Positions 44,926-54,386 of a DNA stretch of 64,000 nucleotides are shown piece after piece. The first letter of the stretch is position 1; each line of letters starts with the position of its first letter. The notes under the pieces are model-generated. The model worked only from the letters and a program-made list of their open reading frames with translations, did not search any database and had not been told where the DNA came from. The DNA comes from Microthrix sp041394405 (GTDB taxonomy: Bacteria > Actinomycetota > Acidimicrobiia > Acidimicrobiales > Microtrichaceae). The position numbers and the translations under genes are program-made. The DNA lies in contig JAWKIF010000008.1 of assembly GCA_041394405.1 (NCBI GenBank), forward strand, positions 186,001 through 250,000. Direction: 5' to 3'.

Positions 44926-45396
44926 ATGGATTCCCCAGAGTCGATCGCCGAACACGTCGTCCCGCAGCTGCTGGTGAAGGTGCTCGACGCCGACCTGGCG
45001 CTGCCCGCCTACGCCAAACCCGGCGATGCCGGGCTGGACCTCCGGTCCCGAGTGGACGTCACGCTGCCGGCCGGCGGCGGGCGGCAGCTGGTGCCCACCG
45101 GGCTGGCCGTGGCCATTCCCGACGGCTACGCCGGGTTCGTGCTGCCCCGGTCGGGATTGGCACTTCGCTCCGGGGTCACCGTGACGAACGCTCCGGGGCT
45201 GATCGATGCCGGCTACCGAGGCGAACTCCAGGTGATCCTGCAGAACACCGATCCGCGCGAGGACGTGGCGCTGCGCCGTGGCGACCGCATCGCCCAGCTG
45301 GTGATCCAACGGGTGGAGCAGGTGGCGCTGGTGCCGGTGGATGAGCTGCCGCCCAGCGAGCGGGGCGAGGGCGGGTTCGGGCACTCGGGGCGCTGA
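44926..45396 (+). CDS. dut: dUTP diphosphatase
   Basis: Hydrolyses dUTP to dUMP. 156 residues with all five trimeric dUTPase motifs: KPGDAGLDL, PRSGLA, GLIDAGYRGE, RGDRIAQLVI and GEGGFGHSG. A CATGAT box eight bases before the ATG is compatible with a leaderless transcript. Divergent from orn. Confidence 0.95.
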   Translation: MDSPESIAEHVVPQLLVKVLDADLALPAYAKPGDAGLDLRSRVDVTLPAGGGRQLVPTGLAVAIPDGYAGFVLPRSGLALRSGVTVTNAPGLIDAGYRGELQVILQNTDPREDVALRRGDRIAQLVIQRVEQVALVPVDELPPSERGEGGFGHSGR

Positions 45397-45400
45397 TCCG

Positions 45401-45997
45401 TCACGTCGGCAGGTCGATGGTGACCCGCACGGACACGATGGAGGGTCGGGGTGGCGGTTCGCTGAAGCCGACCCCGAGGGCGCGATCGAACGGCCTCGGT
45501 TCGCCGAGATCCACCCCGTCCAGCGTGGCGTCGCCCGAGGTGACCCACCGCCAGCCTCGGGCCTGGTACCACTCCCGGGCGCCTGTCGGCGAGACGCCGT
45601 AGGTCTCCACCCCCATGAGGGCCCGGGCCACGGGTGCCTCCACCCAGCGGGTGATCGCAAGTGGCCGGGGGAACGGGATCGGTCGCAACCGGCCGCCCCG
45701 CAGCGACAGTTCCAGCCCGGGCGCCTCAACCCCCGTGCAGCGCCCGTCCGAGACGACCCGCAACGGCCCGATGCGCACCTCGTCGAACGCGTAGATGCTG
45801 GTGATGAACTCGGCGCCCGCATCGTCACCCACCAGCAGCGTTCGGTGATCATCCGGGTCGGTCCACATCACGTCGGCCAGCGGCCCGATGGGCGACCGGG
45901 GCCAGTGTCCCACCACCAGGCGGTGCCCGCCGGCGAATGCGGCCGAGCTGATGGTGCCGGCCACCGCGACACGCTGACGGGGGTCCTCGTCGCTCAC
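45401..45997 (-). CDS. Conserved-looking hypothetical protein
   Basis: 198 residues from GTG (VSDEDPRQRVAVAG). Rich in beta-prone segments, no membrane helix; EFITSIYAFDEVRIGPLRVV and REWYQARGWRWVTSGD are distinctive. Family not recognised. In the sequence as given it is in the same open frame as the GGDEF-EAL gene, because a frameshift there removes that gene's stop; I read them as two genes. Converges with dut. Confidence 0.6.
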   Translation of the reverse strand: MSDEDPRQRVAVAGTISSAAFAGGHRLVVGHWPRSPIGPLADVMWTDPDDHRTLLVGDDAGAEFITSIYAFDEVRIGPLRVVSDGRCTGVEAPGLELSLRGGRLRPIPFPRPLAITRWVEAPVARALMGVETYGVSPTGAREWYQARGWRWVTSGDATLDGVDLGEPRPFDRALGVGFSEPPPRPSIVSVRVTIDLPT

Positions 45998-46142
45998 CGT
46001 GCCCTCCCGGGTTGATCGAGCCGGCAACCTACCGCCGCGTGTTCTCAGTCCGACCTCGGGCCCAGACCCGCCCCGTGCAGCGCCAGGTGACCCGGGTCGG
46101 TGGCAGGTCCCAGCCTGCGGCCGAAACCTGGGCCTGGTCGAA

Positions 46143-48139
46143 CTAACCGAGGCGGGCTGCCGGCAGGGTGGTGGCGGCCGGGGTGGTGTCGGTCGGGGTT
46201 GCCGTTGATGGCGGGCCAACTCGTCGGCCGGAAGCGGTCGGCCCAGCAGGTAGCCCTGGAGGTATTCGATGCCCGAGGCCCTCAGCGAGGCCGCCTGCTG
46301 ATCGGTCTCGACCCCCTCGCACACCACGGGTGCCCCCAACACCCGGGCGATGGAAGCGATGGCCCGCATCACCTCGCACGGGGCGTCGTCGGGCTGCTGG
46401 CTGCTGACTCGCAGGTTGCCGAGCGACAGCAACAACGCCCGGTCCACCTTGATGATGTCGAGTGGCACCTCCAGAAGCTGGCTGAGGTTGGAGTAGCCCG
46501 ACCCGAAGTCGTCGATGGCCACCCGCACCCCGGCCGTGCGGAGCTCCTGGAGGCGCTGGCGGGTGTTCTCGGCGTTGGCGATCACCGCAGATTCGGTCAC
46601 CTCGATGATCAGGCGTCCCGGATCGACGCCCCACGACGAGGCGATCTCCAGGAAGCCGGGCACAAAGCCGGCGTTCTCCAGCTGCACCGCGGAGACGTTG
46701 AGCGACACCGACAGATGCTGGCCCCACCCGTGGGCATCCCAGGCCGCAATCTGGGAGCAGGTCGTGTTCAGCACCCATTGCCCGATGTCGCAGATGTCGC
46801 CCGACTGTTCGGCCACGCTGATGAATTCGTGGGGGCCCACCACACCCAAGCTGGCGCTGGTCCAGCGCAGCAAGGCCTCCAGACCGACGGTGTCGTTGGT
46901 TTCGGCGTCGACAATGGGTTGGTACACCAACCGAAACTCGGCGTCGAAGTTGGCGTCGCGCAGGGCGCGGGTCATCGTGGACGTGGCGGTCGCCCGAAAC
47001 TCCATGGCCGGCTCGAAGACCAGCGCCATGGAGCCTCCGGCCCGTTTGGCCTCGTAGAGCGCCATGTCGGCGTGGCGCAGCAGGCTCTCGGGCCGGCACC
47101 GCTCGCCGGTGATGGCCACCCCGATGCTCGTGCGAAGGCGTTCGCGTCGAGGACCCAGTTCGAAGGGCTCCTCCAACGCGGCCAACAACCGTTGGGCGGC
47201 CTCGGGAACGTCGGACTCGTTGTCCACGTTCGGCAGAACTGCGGCGAACTCATCTCCGCCCAAGCGCAGCAGGGTCTCGCCCGTGCCCAGCGCGCCGCTG
47301 AGTCGTTCCGCGACCGCCCGCAACAGCTGGTCGCCGGCCAGGTGCCCGAGGGTGTCGTTGGTGGCCTTGAACCCGTCGAGGTCGAGAATCATGAGGGCGA
47401 TCGGGCGCCCCTCGGCCGCGGCCGAGGAGCGGGCGGAGCGCATGGCCGGTTCCAGGGCGCGACGGTTGGGGAGCCCGGTCAGCAGGTCGATGGCCGCCTG
47501 CTGCTCCAGCGCCTGGTGCATGCGCTTTGCGGCCTCCACCTGTTCGGCGGACCGAGCGCGGGCACGGTGGGCTCGATTGCGGGAGCGGAGCAGCAGCCAG
47601 CCGCCGAGCGACAGCGCGGCGAGCGCCCCGGCCACACCCCAGGCGGCGCGTTGCTCGGCGGCATCGGCCCGGGCTGCGGCGCCCTCGGCAGACTGCGCCA
47701 ACAGGGCCTGCAGCTCATCGTGGTCGTGGGGGGTGTGCGGCGAGTCACTCGGGTCCAGCAGCTTGACCCCGCACCCGGCGATCTCCTCGAGCATGGCCTC
47801 GGCGCTGCGCTGGTCCGCCGGCGAGAGGGTTGCCAGCGCGTCCTCGTGGCTGCCCTCGACGGTGGCCAAGGCGGCGGGAAGGTCGTTGCCGGAGGCGAAC
47901 TCGGCCCCGGAGAGGCCGGCTGCCTCCAGCGCCCCGACGGTGTTGATGCGCAGGGCGGCGAGCTGCAGGTTGGTTGCGGCGGCCGCTTCGCGCCGGCTGT
48001 CGATGGCCGAGCCCGTGCTCATCACCGCCATGGCCGCCGCAGCGACCATCGCGGCCGCCAATGCGATCCCGCCCGCGATCGCAACCCGAGGCCGGAGGGA
48101 TTCCAAGGCTGCGCCGACGCGGTTCGATCGCTGTCTCAT
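46143..48139 (-). CDS. GGDEF-EAL cyclic-di-GMP protein with a 3' frameshift
   Basis: About 665 residues. Two transmembrane helices (residues ~15-40 and ~165-185) flank a periplasmic helical sensor. GGDEF domain has intact RLGGDEFAAVL but no RxxD inhibitory site five residues ahead. EAL domain has GLEALLRW, IEVTES, DDFGSGYSNLSQL and KVD, so phosphodiesterase residues look intact. Near 46210-46217 the frame should change: the tail TATPTDTTPAATTLPAARLG and stop at 46143 lie in another frame with normal codon use, while the given frame runs on as Pro/Arg-rich noise into the next gene. The span is one base short of 666 codons. Confidence 0.85.
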
Positions 48140-48213
48140 CCGCAGAGTTCTCGGCACAACCGGCGCCGAACTTGAATGCTGCGTTGCGGGTGGCCCGTGG
48201 GCCTCGGCCCAGC

Positions 48214-49662
48214 TCAGCCGGTGGGAGCGCGCAGTTCCACGCGCACAACCGGTTGGCCGCGGAGCGTTCCGATGGTGCTCCGATGCGAGGCGCGCACGGC
48301 GAGCCGGTGTGCATCGTCGGTGGCCTTCGGATACGTCAGGGCGATCGGAAGATCGTCCTGGGTCCCGAACGCCACCAGCACCGGGCGCCGCTCCTCCCCG
48401 GTGCCGTCCCACTCCACAGCGGTGATCACCCGGTCGGTCACCCCCGAGCCGGCGTTGACGTAGCGGTCATATCGGCTGGAACGGCCTGGGTCCCAGGGAC
48501 CGTCCCCCGGGATGTGGGTATGGCCCAGCACCAGCCAGGGGCCACGGTTGACGCCGAAGCGGTCGACGAACGCTTCGTGCAGGGCGCTCTCGTCCAGGGT
48601 GAATTGGTCGCGATCCAGCGAGAAGGCTCCGGGAATGGCACGGAGACGGTTGCCGGCTCGGCCCGTCAGGAGGGCCTCGCGGGCCCGAGCGTCCATGATG
48701 CCCAGCTCTCGGCCGCGCAGATCCGCGATGGTGTTGGCGATCCACGTGACGATGCGGCCCCGCCAGGCCCCGACTGGGCCGTTCCAGGGGTCGGTCAGAT
48801 GGCCGTGGCTGATCACCGCCTCGGGTTCGGCGCCCGGCTGTCCCAGGGCGATCGTGTCGCTGAGGGCGAACCCGGGGAGCTGGTCGGCGACGACCTCGGC
48901 CACCTCCGGACGCCCCAGTGCATCATCGTGGTTGCCGGAGAGGCGCCAGTAGCGACCCGGGATGCAGAAGCGGTCGGCCAGCCTCCGGTAGGTGCCGCCG
49001 TGATTGGCCATGATGGCGCGGAGCTGCTCCCGGGAGGTGGCGTGGCTGAGACGCGAGTTGATCGGCGCCAAGGCTCCGCCCGCCAGGCGGAGTGCGTCGA
49101 CGGCCGCCCCGATGGCCGACCCGCCGACCATCCACACGTCCTCGACGTCACCGGCTTCGATCAGCCCCCACTCCGCCGTTGCGTAGTGGTCCAGAACCAC
49201 GTCGTACACCTCGGCGGTGTGTTGGGTTCGGGGCCAGTCGCGAGCGCCGGGGAGGCAGCGGTGCAGGTCGCTGGTGATGAGGTAGCGGGCGCCTGGGTCG
49301 AGGTGCGTGAGGGTGCCGGTGACGTCGGTGTCGCCGGTCAGAATGGCCGAGGGGAACCGTTGGGCCCGCCTGCGAGTCTTCCTGGCGGCGCCGGGCACCG
49401 TGGCGAACACGGCCAACGCGGTCGGTACGGCGAACGGGGCCGCCAGCGCCAGCTTCACGGCAGCCCACAACCTGGCGGTGAGTCGGTCGGGCAGCCGTGC
49501 GGCGCCGTTGATGATCCGGGCGACGGCGGTGTCGAGCCGGGTTCGACGCCGGGCTGGCGCGACGGACCCGATCAACTGCTCGCCGCCTTCCCCGATCGCG
49601 CTGGAAATGGACTTCACTCGTGGTTCACGCTTCGCTTGGTGGGAAAGAACGCCCTCTGACAT
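48214..49662 (-). CDS. Calcineurin-like metallophosphoesterase
   Basis: 482 residues from MSEGVLSHQ; an ATG 15 bases further upstream (MGSLT) is also possible. Dimetal motifs in order: ITSDLHR, GDVEDVWM, GNHDD, SHGH and GHTHIPG. An N-terminal helical segment of ~110 residues with a hydrophobic stretch (LALAAPFAVPTALAVFA) may bind membrane. Substrate unknown. Confidence 0.88.
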   Translation of the reverse strand: MSEGVLSHQAKREPRVKSISSAIGEGGEQLIGSVAPARRRTRLDTAVARIINGAARLPDRLTARLWAAVKLALAAPFAVPTALAVFATVPGAARKTRRRAQRFPSAILTGDTDVTGTLTHLDPGARYLITSDLHRCLPGARDWPRTQHTAEVYDVVLDHYATAEWGLIEAGDVEDVWMVGGSAIGAAVDALRLAGGALAPINSRLSHATSREQLRAIMANHGGTYRRLADRFCIPGRYWRLSGNHDDALGRPEVAEVVADQLPGFALSDTIALGQPGAEPEAVISHGHLTDPWNGPVGAWRGRIVTWIANTIADLRGRELGIMDARAREALLTGRAGNRLRAIPGAFSLDRDQFTLDESALHEAFVDRFGVNRGPWLVLGHTHIPGDGPWDPGRSSRYDRYVNAGSGVTDRVITAVEWDGTGEERRPVLVAFGTQDDLPIALTYPKATDDAHRLAVRASHRSTIGTLRGQPVVRVELRAPTG

Positions 49663-49854
49663 GGTCAAACTACCCATAGCCTGGCAGTCGTGCCGCGTGA
49701 CGGTGGGGTTCGGACGCGACCGATGAGAACCTTCCCAGAGACACGGTGGGGGCACCCCCAGATGGTTGCGGGAGGTTCTGCACCTCGGCGGTGCGTGGTG
49801 CTCACCGCTAGATTCGCTGAGCGCACCAGTGCCCCGCCGACCCCGGAGACCGAC

Positions 49855-50724
49855 ATGCCCCAGCAGCCAGCCGCCGACCGGGCTCTCAGCGACCAGTCCG
49901 CCTTGATCACCGGGGGCGGCAGCGGCATCGGGCTGGCAGCCGCCCGCACCCTGCTCGCCGACGGTGCGTCGGTGACCCTGATGGGCCGCTCCGTCGACAA
50001 GCTCGGGGCGGCAGCGGACTCGTTGCGAGACGGCGCGCCCGAGGGGGCCGAGGTGGCCGTGGTCGCCGGTGACGTGACCGATCCCGCCGACGTCGACGCA
50101 GCGGTCGCCGAGGCCGATCGGGGGGGCCGGCTCGCCATCTGCGTGGCCTCCGCTGGGGACGGCACGATGGGCCCGGTGCTGGCCACCTCCACCGAGGAGT
50201 GGAATCGCATCATCGGGGTCACGCTCACCGGGGTCTTCTTCACCTTCCGTGCGGCGGGGGCCGCCATCGCCCGCAACGGAGGCGGCTCCATGGTGGCCGT
50301 CTCATCGGTGGCCAGCCGCCTCACCCACCGGTTCATGGCCCCGTATTCGGTGGCCAAGGCCGGGGTGGACATGCTGGTCAAGGTGACGGCCGACGAACTG
50401 GGTGAGGCCGGAGTGCGGGTGAACGCGGTGAACCCGGGCATTATCCGAACCGAGTTGGTGGCCATGATCACCGAGGACGATTCGGTCGGTCGCAGCTACT
50501 TGGACAACACGCCGATCGGTCGCTTCGGCGAGGTCGAGGACGTGGCGCCGCTCATTCGATTCCTGTGCGGGCCGGAGTCGGTGTTCGTCACCGGTGAGAC
50601 CGTGGGGGTTGACGGGGGTCACCACCTGCGTCGGGGGCCCGACTACGGCGAGTGGGCGGCGGGCCTGTATGGCGACGACGCCGTCCGCGGCGTAATGCCC
50701 GCCCCGGGTGCCGACGCGGGCTGA
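49855..50724 (+). CDS. Short-chain dehydrogenase/reductase
   Basis: 289 residues. Nucleotide motif TGGGSGIG near residue 21, catalytic Ser in VSSVAS and YSVAKAG (Tyr-xxx-Lys), and a PGIIRTEL loop. A GGAGAC precedes the ATG. The usual NNAG motif is replaced by ASAG. Substrate unknown; the C-terminal ~30 residues extend past the classical fold. Confidence 0.88.
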   Translation: MPQQPAADRALSDQSALITGGGSGIGLAAARTLLADGASVTLMGRSVDKLGAAADSLRDGAPEGAEVAVVAGDVTDPADVDAAVAEADRGGRLAICVASAGDGTMGPVLATSTEEWNRIIGVTLTGVFFTFRAAGAAIARNGGGSMVAVSSVASRLTHRFMAPYSVAKAGVDMLVKVTADELGEAGVRVNAVNPGIIRTELVAMITEDDSVGRSYLDNTPIGRFGEVEDVAPLIRFLCGPESVFVTGETVGVDGGHHLRRGPDYGEWAAGLYGDDAVRGVMPAPGADAG

Positions 50725-51001
50725 GCCGCTCGGGCACCACGCCGCACTCACTCGAAACCGCGCCTGTAACCGGAGCCCCGCTGGGCCGTCCCGGTAGCCG
50801 AACCACCGGTGGGCGAGGCTGAGCGGGTCCGGCCCGCTCGGCATCGTCGATGCGGTGACCCCCGCAGGTCCCGGCGCCCCGTCTCGTGTCCCTCGGGCGG
50901 AGCGTCGGGATTGGCGCGGCCGGCGTGGGCCCGGCGCGGGGCCCCCGCGCCTGGTGTCGTCCGTTGCTCGCTCGCCCACCACCCGTGGCGCCGTCCGCGC
51001 A

Positions 51002-51462
51002 GTGCTGGAAAGCGCCGCCGTGGGCTCGTCGTGGTGCCGCTCGCTGGCGATGCTCCTGGCGGTGGGGGCAGCGCTCGGTGCCGGGGGGTGCGCCGACGAG
51101 GATGCTGCTCGGTCGGAGCAGACCGCCCGTAGGGGGCGGTGAAGGTCGAGGTGGTTGAGGTGACCAAGGTGCCGGGCCCCACCGAAGTGGTCGGAAGCGC
51201 GGATGGAACGCTGCTGATCGGGGAGCGATCCGGACGGGTCGCACGAATCGACCCAAGCGGCGTTGCGGCGCCGTCGGTAGTGGTGGACAACTGGTGTGAA
51301 GGGAGGCTGGCGGCGTTGGTCAACCGGCACGGCAGGATCAGGGAGTTGGATCTGGCGGCATCGGTGCCCAAGATCACCAGCTTTGGCAGGGGCGCAGACG
51401 GCGAGATCTACGCCGCCTCGGAGCGAACTGGCAGCGTCTGGCGCCTCGTCCAGCAGGACTGA
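51002..51462 (+). pseudogene. Remnant of a PQQ-type sugar (sorbosone) dehydrogenase lipoprotein
   Basis: A lipoprotein signal (MLLAVGAALGAGGC, lipobox AGGC) runs into a stop at 51140-51142. From 51139 another frame continues with VEVTKVPGPTEVVGSADGTL and IGERSGRVARID, as in the first propeller blade of these enzymes. It then jumps to WCEGRLAALVNRHGRIRELD and ITSFGRGADGEIYAASE, which is the last blade. The ~250 central residues are missing, so both a frameshift and a large internal deletion are inferred. 50725-51001 holds no gene I can support. Confidence 0.6.
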
Positions 51463-51563
51463 GGGGCGCGCCGGCCTGCCCGAGTGGTGTCGTCCGGACT
51501 CCTGCGCGCGGACGGCCTCCGGGTTTCCTCGGGCCTGGCTGAGTCGTTCGTCGGGGCGGTGGG

Positions 51564-51592
51564 TGCACATCGCAGCGCTCGCGGCCTATGCT
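51564..51592 (+). promoter_or_regulatory. leuA promoter
   Basis: TGCACA (51564-51569), 17-base spacer, TATGCT (51587-51592). The predicted start of transcription falls at or next to the ATG of the leader peptide at 51602, so the leader is probably translated without a 5' UTR. Confidence 0.6.
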
Positions 51593-51601
51593 GGTTGAGC
51601 C

Positions 51602-51634
51602 ATGACCACGCGCTCCGGACTGCTCCTTACGTAA
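51602..51634 (+). CDS. leuA leader peptide (MTTRSGLLLT)
   Basis: Ten codons: ATG ACC ACG CGC TCC GGA CTG CTC CTT ACG then TAA. Three consecutive leucine codons, including CTT, which is uncommon in this high-GC sequence. It lies between a good promoter and a terminator hairpin with T-run, 140 bases before leuA. This is the arrangement of ribosome-mediated attenuation, known for actinomycete leuA. No ribosome-binding site, consistent with leaderless translation. Confidence 0.8.
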   Translation: MTTRSGLLLT

Positions 51635-51665
51635 GGCGGGACACCCCAAGAGCGCGCCCGCCCGC

Positions 51666-51701
51666 ACCCCCCGCCCTCCGGCCGGGGGGTTTCGTCGTTT
51701 T
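51666..51701 (+). terminator. leuA attenuator
   Basis: ACCCCCCGCC and GGCCGGGGGGT pair with one bulge around CTCC, followed by TTTCGTCGTTTT. Upstream AAGGCGGG (51634-51641) can pair with either CCCGCCC nearby, giving a plausible alternative antiterminator when ribosomes stall at the leucine codons. Confidence 0.75.
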
Positions 51702-51773
51702 CGACCCCGGCCGCCCGTCCAGCACCCGCCCAGTACCGCACTCACTCGCACCCAGCTCCCAAGGACAACAGCC

Positions 51774-53453
51774 ATGCCACCCGCACCCGTGACCCCAGCG
51801 AAGATGCCCTTCGAGAAGTACCAGCCGTGGATTCCGCTGCGGCTGGCCGACCGCACCTGGCCCGATCGCACCATCGAGGTGGCTCCCACCTGGTGCTCGG
51901 TCGACCTGCGCGACGGCAACCAGGCCCTGATCGATCCCATGGACCCAGCGCGCAAGCGGGCCATGTTCACCCAGCTCGTCAACATGGGGTTCAAGGAGAT
52001 CGAGGTGGGGTTTCCGTCGGCCTCACAACCCGATTTCGACTTCGTGCGGATGCTGGTGGACGAGGACCTCATACCCGACGACGTGACCATTCAGGTGCTG
52101 GTGCAGTGTCGCCAGGACCTGGTGGAACGAACCTATGAGTGCCTGCGGGGCGTCAAGCGGGCCATCGTTCACTTCTACAACTCCACCAACCCGCTGCAGC
52201 GCGAGGTGGTCTTCAAGCTGGATCGGGCCGGGGTGATCGACATCGCCACCAGCGCCGCGCGCCTGGTGCGCGAGCTGGAATCCACCGTGGCCGGCACCGA
52301 CATCCGCTACGAGTACAGCCCCGAGAGCTTCACCATGACCGAGCTGGACTACGCGGTGGAGATCTGCGAAGCGGTGATGGACGTCATCGAGCCCACTCCG
52401 GAGCGGCCGATCATTCTGAACCTGCCGGCCACGGTGGAGTGCTACACGCCCAACGTCTACGGCGACGTCATCGAGTGGTTCGGTCGCAACATTGCCAACC
52501 GCGAGTCGGTGGTGTTGTCGCTGCACCCCCACAACGATCGGGGCACCGGGGTTGCAGCCGCCGAGTTTGGCCTGATGGCCGGCGCCGATCGCCTGGAGGG
52601 CACGTTGTTCGGCAACGGTGAGCGCACCGGCAACCTGGACCTGATCAACGTGGCGCTCAACCTGTTCTCTCAGGGGGTGGACCCCAAGTTGGACATCAGC
52701 GACATCGACGCGCTGCGGCGCACCGCCGAGTATGCAAACCGGATGGAGGTGCATCCTCGGCATCCCTATGCGGGCGACCTGGTGTACACGTCGTTCTCGG
52801 GCAGCCATCAGGACGCGATCAAGAAGGGTTTCGACGCGCTCGACGACGACTACGAGACCTGGGGCGTGCCGTACCTGCCCATCGAACCCCACCACGTCGG
52901 CCGCACCTACGAGGCCGTCATTCGGGTGAACAGCCAGAGCGGCAAGGGCGGTGTGGCCTATGTAATGAAGGCCGAGCACGGTTTCGACATGCCCCGGCGA
53001 ATGCAGGTGGAGTTCTCCAAGACCATCCAGCACATCACCGAGGACACCGGCACCGAGATCGACCCGCCCACCATGTGGGCGGCCTTCCGGTCCGAGTACC
53101 TGCCCGACGAGCCCCGGTTCCAGCTCATCGGCCACGAGCTCTATACCTCGGAGGGCGAAACCAAGGTGACCGCGCAGCTGCTCTTCGACGGCGAGCATCA
53201 CACGGTGCTGGGGGAGGGCTCAGGGCCCATCTCGGCATTCGTGCGTGGCCTGCGCGACGCCCTCGGGGTGGAGCTGGATGTGGTGGACTACGCCGAACAC
53301 GCCATCGGCGCCGGCGCCGAGGCCACCGCCGCGGCCTACGTGGAGACAACGGGCGCCTCCGGTCAACCCCGCTGGGGTATCGGCCTGGACCCCAACATCA
53401 CCACGGCGTCGTTCCGTGCCGTGCTGGGTGCGCTGGAGCGCCAGCTTCGGTGA
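51774..53453 (+). CDS. leuA: 2-isopropylmalate synthase
   Basis: First committed step of leucine synthesis: acetyl-CoA + 2-oxoisovalerate. 559 residues of the actinobacterial (type 2) form. Catalytic domain: WCSVDLRDGNQAL, GFKEIEVGFPSAS, metal ligands in LSLHPHNDRGTGVAA and GADRLEGTLFGNGERTGN. C-terminal regulatory LeuA domain (FELIGHELYTSE-like part onward) for leucine feedback. Preceded by leader and attenuator. Confidence 0.96.
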   Translation: MPPAPVTPAKMPFEKYQPWIPLRLADRTWPDRTIEVAPTWCSVDLRDGNQALIDPMDPARKRAMFTQLVNMGFKEIEVGFPSASQPDFDFVRMLVDEDLIPDDVTIQVLVQCRQDLVERTYECLRGVKRAIVHFYNSTNPLQREVVFKLDRAGVIDIATSAARLVRELESTVAGTDIRYEYSPESFTMTELDYAVEICEAVMDVIEPTPERPIILNLPATVECYTPNVYGDVIEWFGRNIANRESVVLSLHPHNDRGTGVAAAEFGLMAGADRLEGTLFGNGERTGNLDLINVALNLFSQGVDPKLDISDIDALRRTAEYANRMEVHPRHPYAGDLVYTSFSGSHQDAIKKGFDALDDDYETWGVPYLPIEPHHVGRTYEAVIRVNSQSGKGGVAYVMKAEHGFDMPRRMQVEFSKTIQHITEDTGTEIDPPTMWAAFRSEYLPDEPRFQLIGHELYTSEGETKVTAQLLFDGEHHTVLGEGSGPISAFVRGLRDALGVELDVVDYAEHAIGAGAEATAAAYVETTGASGQPRWGIGLDPNITTASFRAVLGALERQLR

Positions 53454-53545
53454 CTCGCCGGATGGACGGATCCGTAACCGCCCTCCGTTTGGTGCGTCCC
53501 GTTCTCAGCGCCCCATTGCGGGCGAGTCGAGGGAGAAGCATCGAC

Positions 53546-53788
53546 ATGACCGAAACCACCCAGGCCCAGGCGGCAGCGTCGCTCATCGACCAGCTGCGTG
53601 ACTTCGCAGCGGGGCTGGGCGCCGAAGAGCGGGAACTGCTGGCTGCGCTGTTGGCGCCGGGCATCGACGCCGCCTGGGCCGACGAGGCCGATGAGTCCGG
53701 TTTGGGGGTGAGCTGGACGCCCTCGGCGCTCTCCGAGCACCTCGTTGCTGCGATTCGCGACCGCAACCTGCGCGTGGAGGGTTGGTAG
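53546..53788 (+). CDS. Small unknown protein
   Basis: 80 residues with GGGAGAAG ahead of the ATG. MTETTQAQAAASLIDQLRDF, then EERELLAALLAPGIDAAW and an acidic loop before a C-terminal LVAAIRDRNLRVEGW. Amphipathic helices, no Cys, no signal. Family not recognised. Its TAG lies inside a bidirectional terminator shared with the converging ECF sigma gene. Confidence 0.65.
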   Translation: MTETTQAQAAASLIDQLRDFAAGLGAEERELLAALLAPGIDAAWADEADESGLGVSWTPSALSEHLVAAIRDRNLRVEGW

Positions 53789-53809
53789 CCCGGTTGTCGC
53801 CGGGCTACC
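53784..53809. terminator. Bidirectional terminator containing both stop codons
   Basis: GGTAGCCCGG (53784-53793) and CCGGGCTACC (53800-53809) form a perfect 10-bp stem with loop TTGTCG. The TAG of the plus-strand small gene (53786-53788) and the TAG of the minus-strand sigma gene (53805-53807) are the two sides of the same stem. Confidence 0.75.
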
Positions 53810-54386
53810 CCTCGAGCGCCGCCCGGAGGCGGTTGCGGGCGCGATGCAAGACCACCTTGGCGTTGTTGGGCGTCATGCCCAGGGCCGCCCCGATCTCGGA
53901 TGGGCCAAAACCGAACTGGGCGGCCATGGTGACGACGGTGGCGTCTCGGCGCGACAGCCCGACCAGTGCGCCGCGGAGGCGGTCGGCGAGGTCGGCAAAC
54001 TCGGTGAGCTCCACGGGCCCGGCCCCGCGGTGCGCGTGCCTGCCAAGTGCGAAGTCGTCGTCCCCGTCCAGCTGCGGCCGTCGGGCCACCTTCCGGGCGT
54101 GATCGATCACCGACCGCCGCGTGATCTGCATCAGCCAGGCCTTGAACCGCTCCGGATCGCGCAGGCTGGAAAGGCGCTGCCATGCCAGCGTGAAGACCTC
54201 CTGGCTGACGTCCTCGGCCTCCGCAGCAGTGGCGCCGCGCCGCATTTCGGCCCGCACGACCGAGAACACCATGGGTTGGTAGCGCTGGTGGAGCGTGGTG
54301 AAGGCGGTCGCGTCACCGGTCGCCGCCCGCTCGACCAGGGTGGCCTCGCAGGGGTCGGCCGTTCGTCCCGCCAGGGATGTCGTCAT
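53805..54386 (-). CDS. ECF-type sigma factor
   Basis: 193 residues. Region 2: ATAFTTLHQRYQPMVFSVVR, EDVSQEVFTLAWQRL, RFKAWLMQITRRSVIDHAR. Region 4: LVGLSRRDATVVTMAAQFGF, PSEIGAALGMTPNNAKVVLH. No anti-sigma gene is adjacent (the upstream neighbour is a divergent VIT-family transporter), so control is not evident. Confidence 0.9.
   Translation of the reverse strand: MTTSLAGRTADPCEATLVERAATGDATAFTTLHQRYQPMVFSVVRAEMRRGATAAEAEDVSQEVFTLAWQRLSSLRDPERFKAWLMQITRRSVIDHARKVARRPQLDGDDDFALGRHAHRGAGPVELTEFADLADRLRGALVGLSRRDATVVTMAAQFGFGPSEIGAALGMTPNNAKVVLHRARNRLRAALEG

Noticed and set aside
45401..48412. A single 1003-residue GGDEF-EAL fusion protein
   Set aside because: The join is Pro/Arg-rich non-coding-like sequence, and the proper tail and stop lie in another frame; treated as two genes plus a frameshift.
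50302..51570. Minus-strand frame of 422 residues over the SDR and remnant region
   Set aside because: Antisense shadow with skewed composition; the plus strand has SDR motifs and dehydrogenase-like blades.
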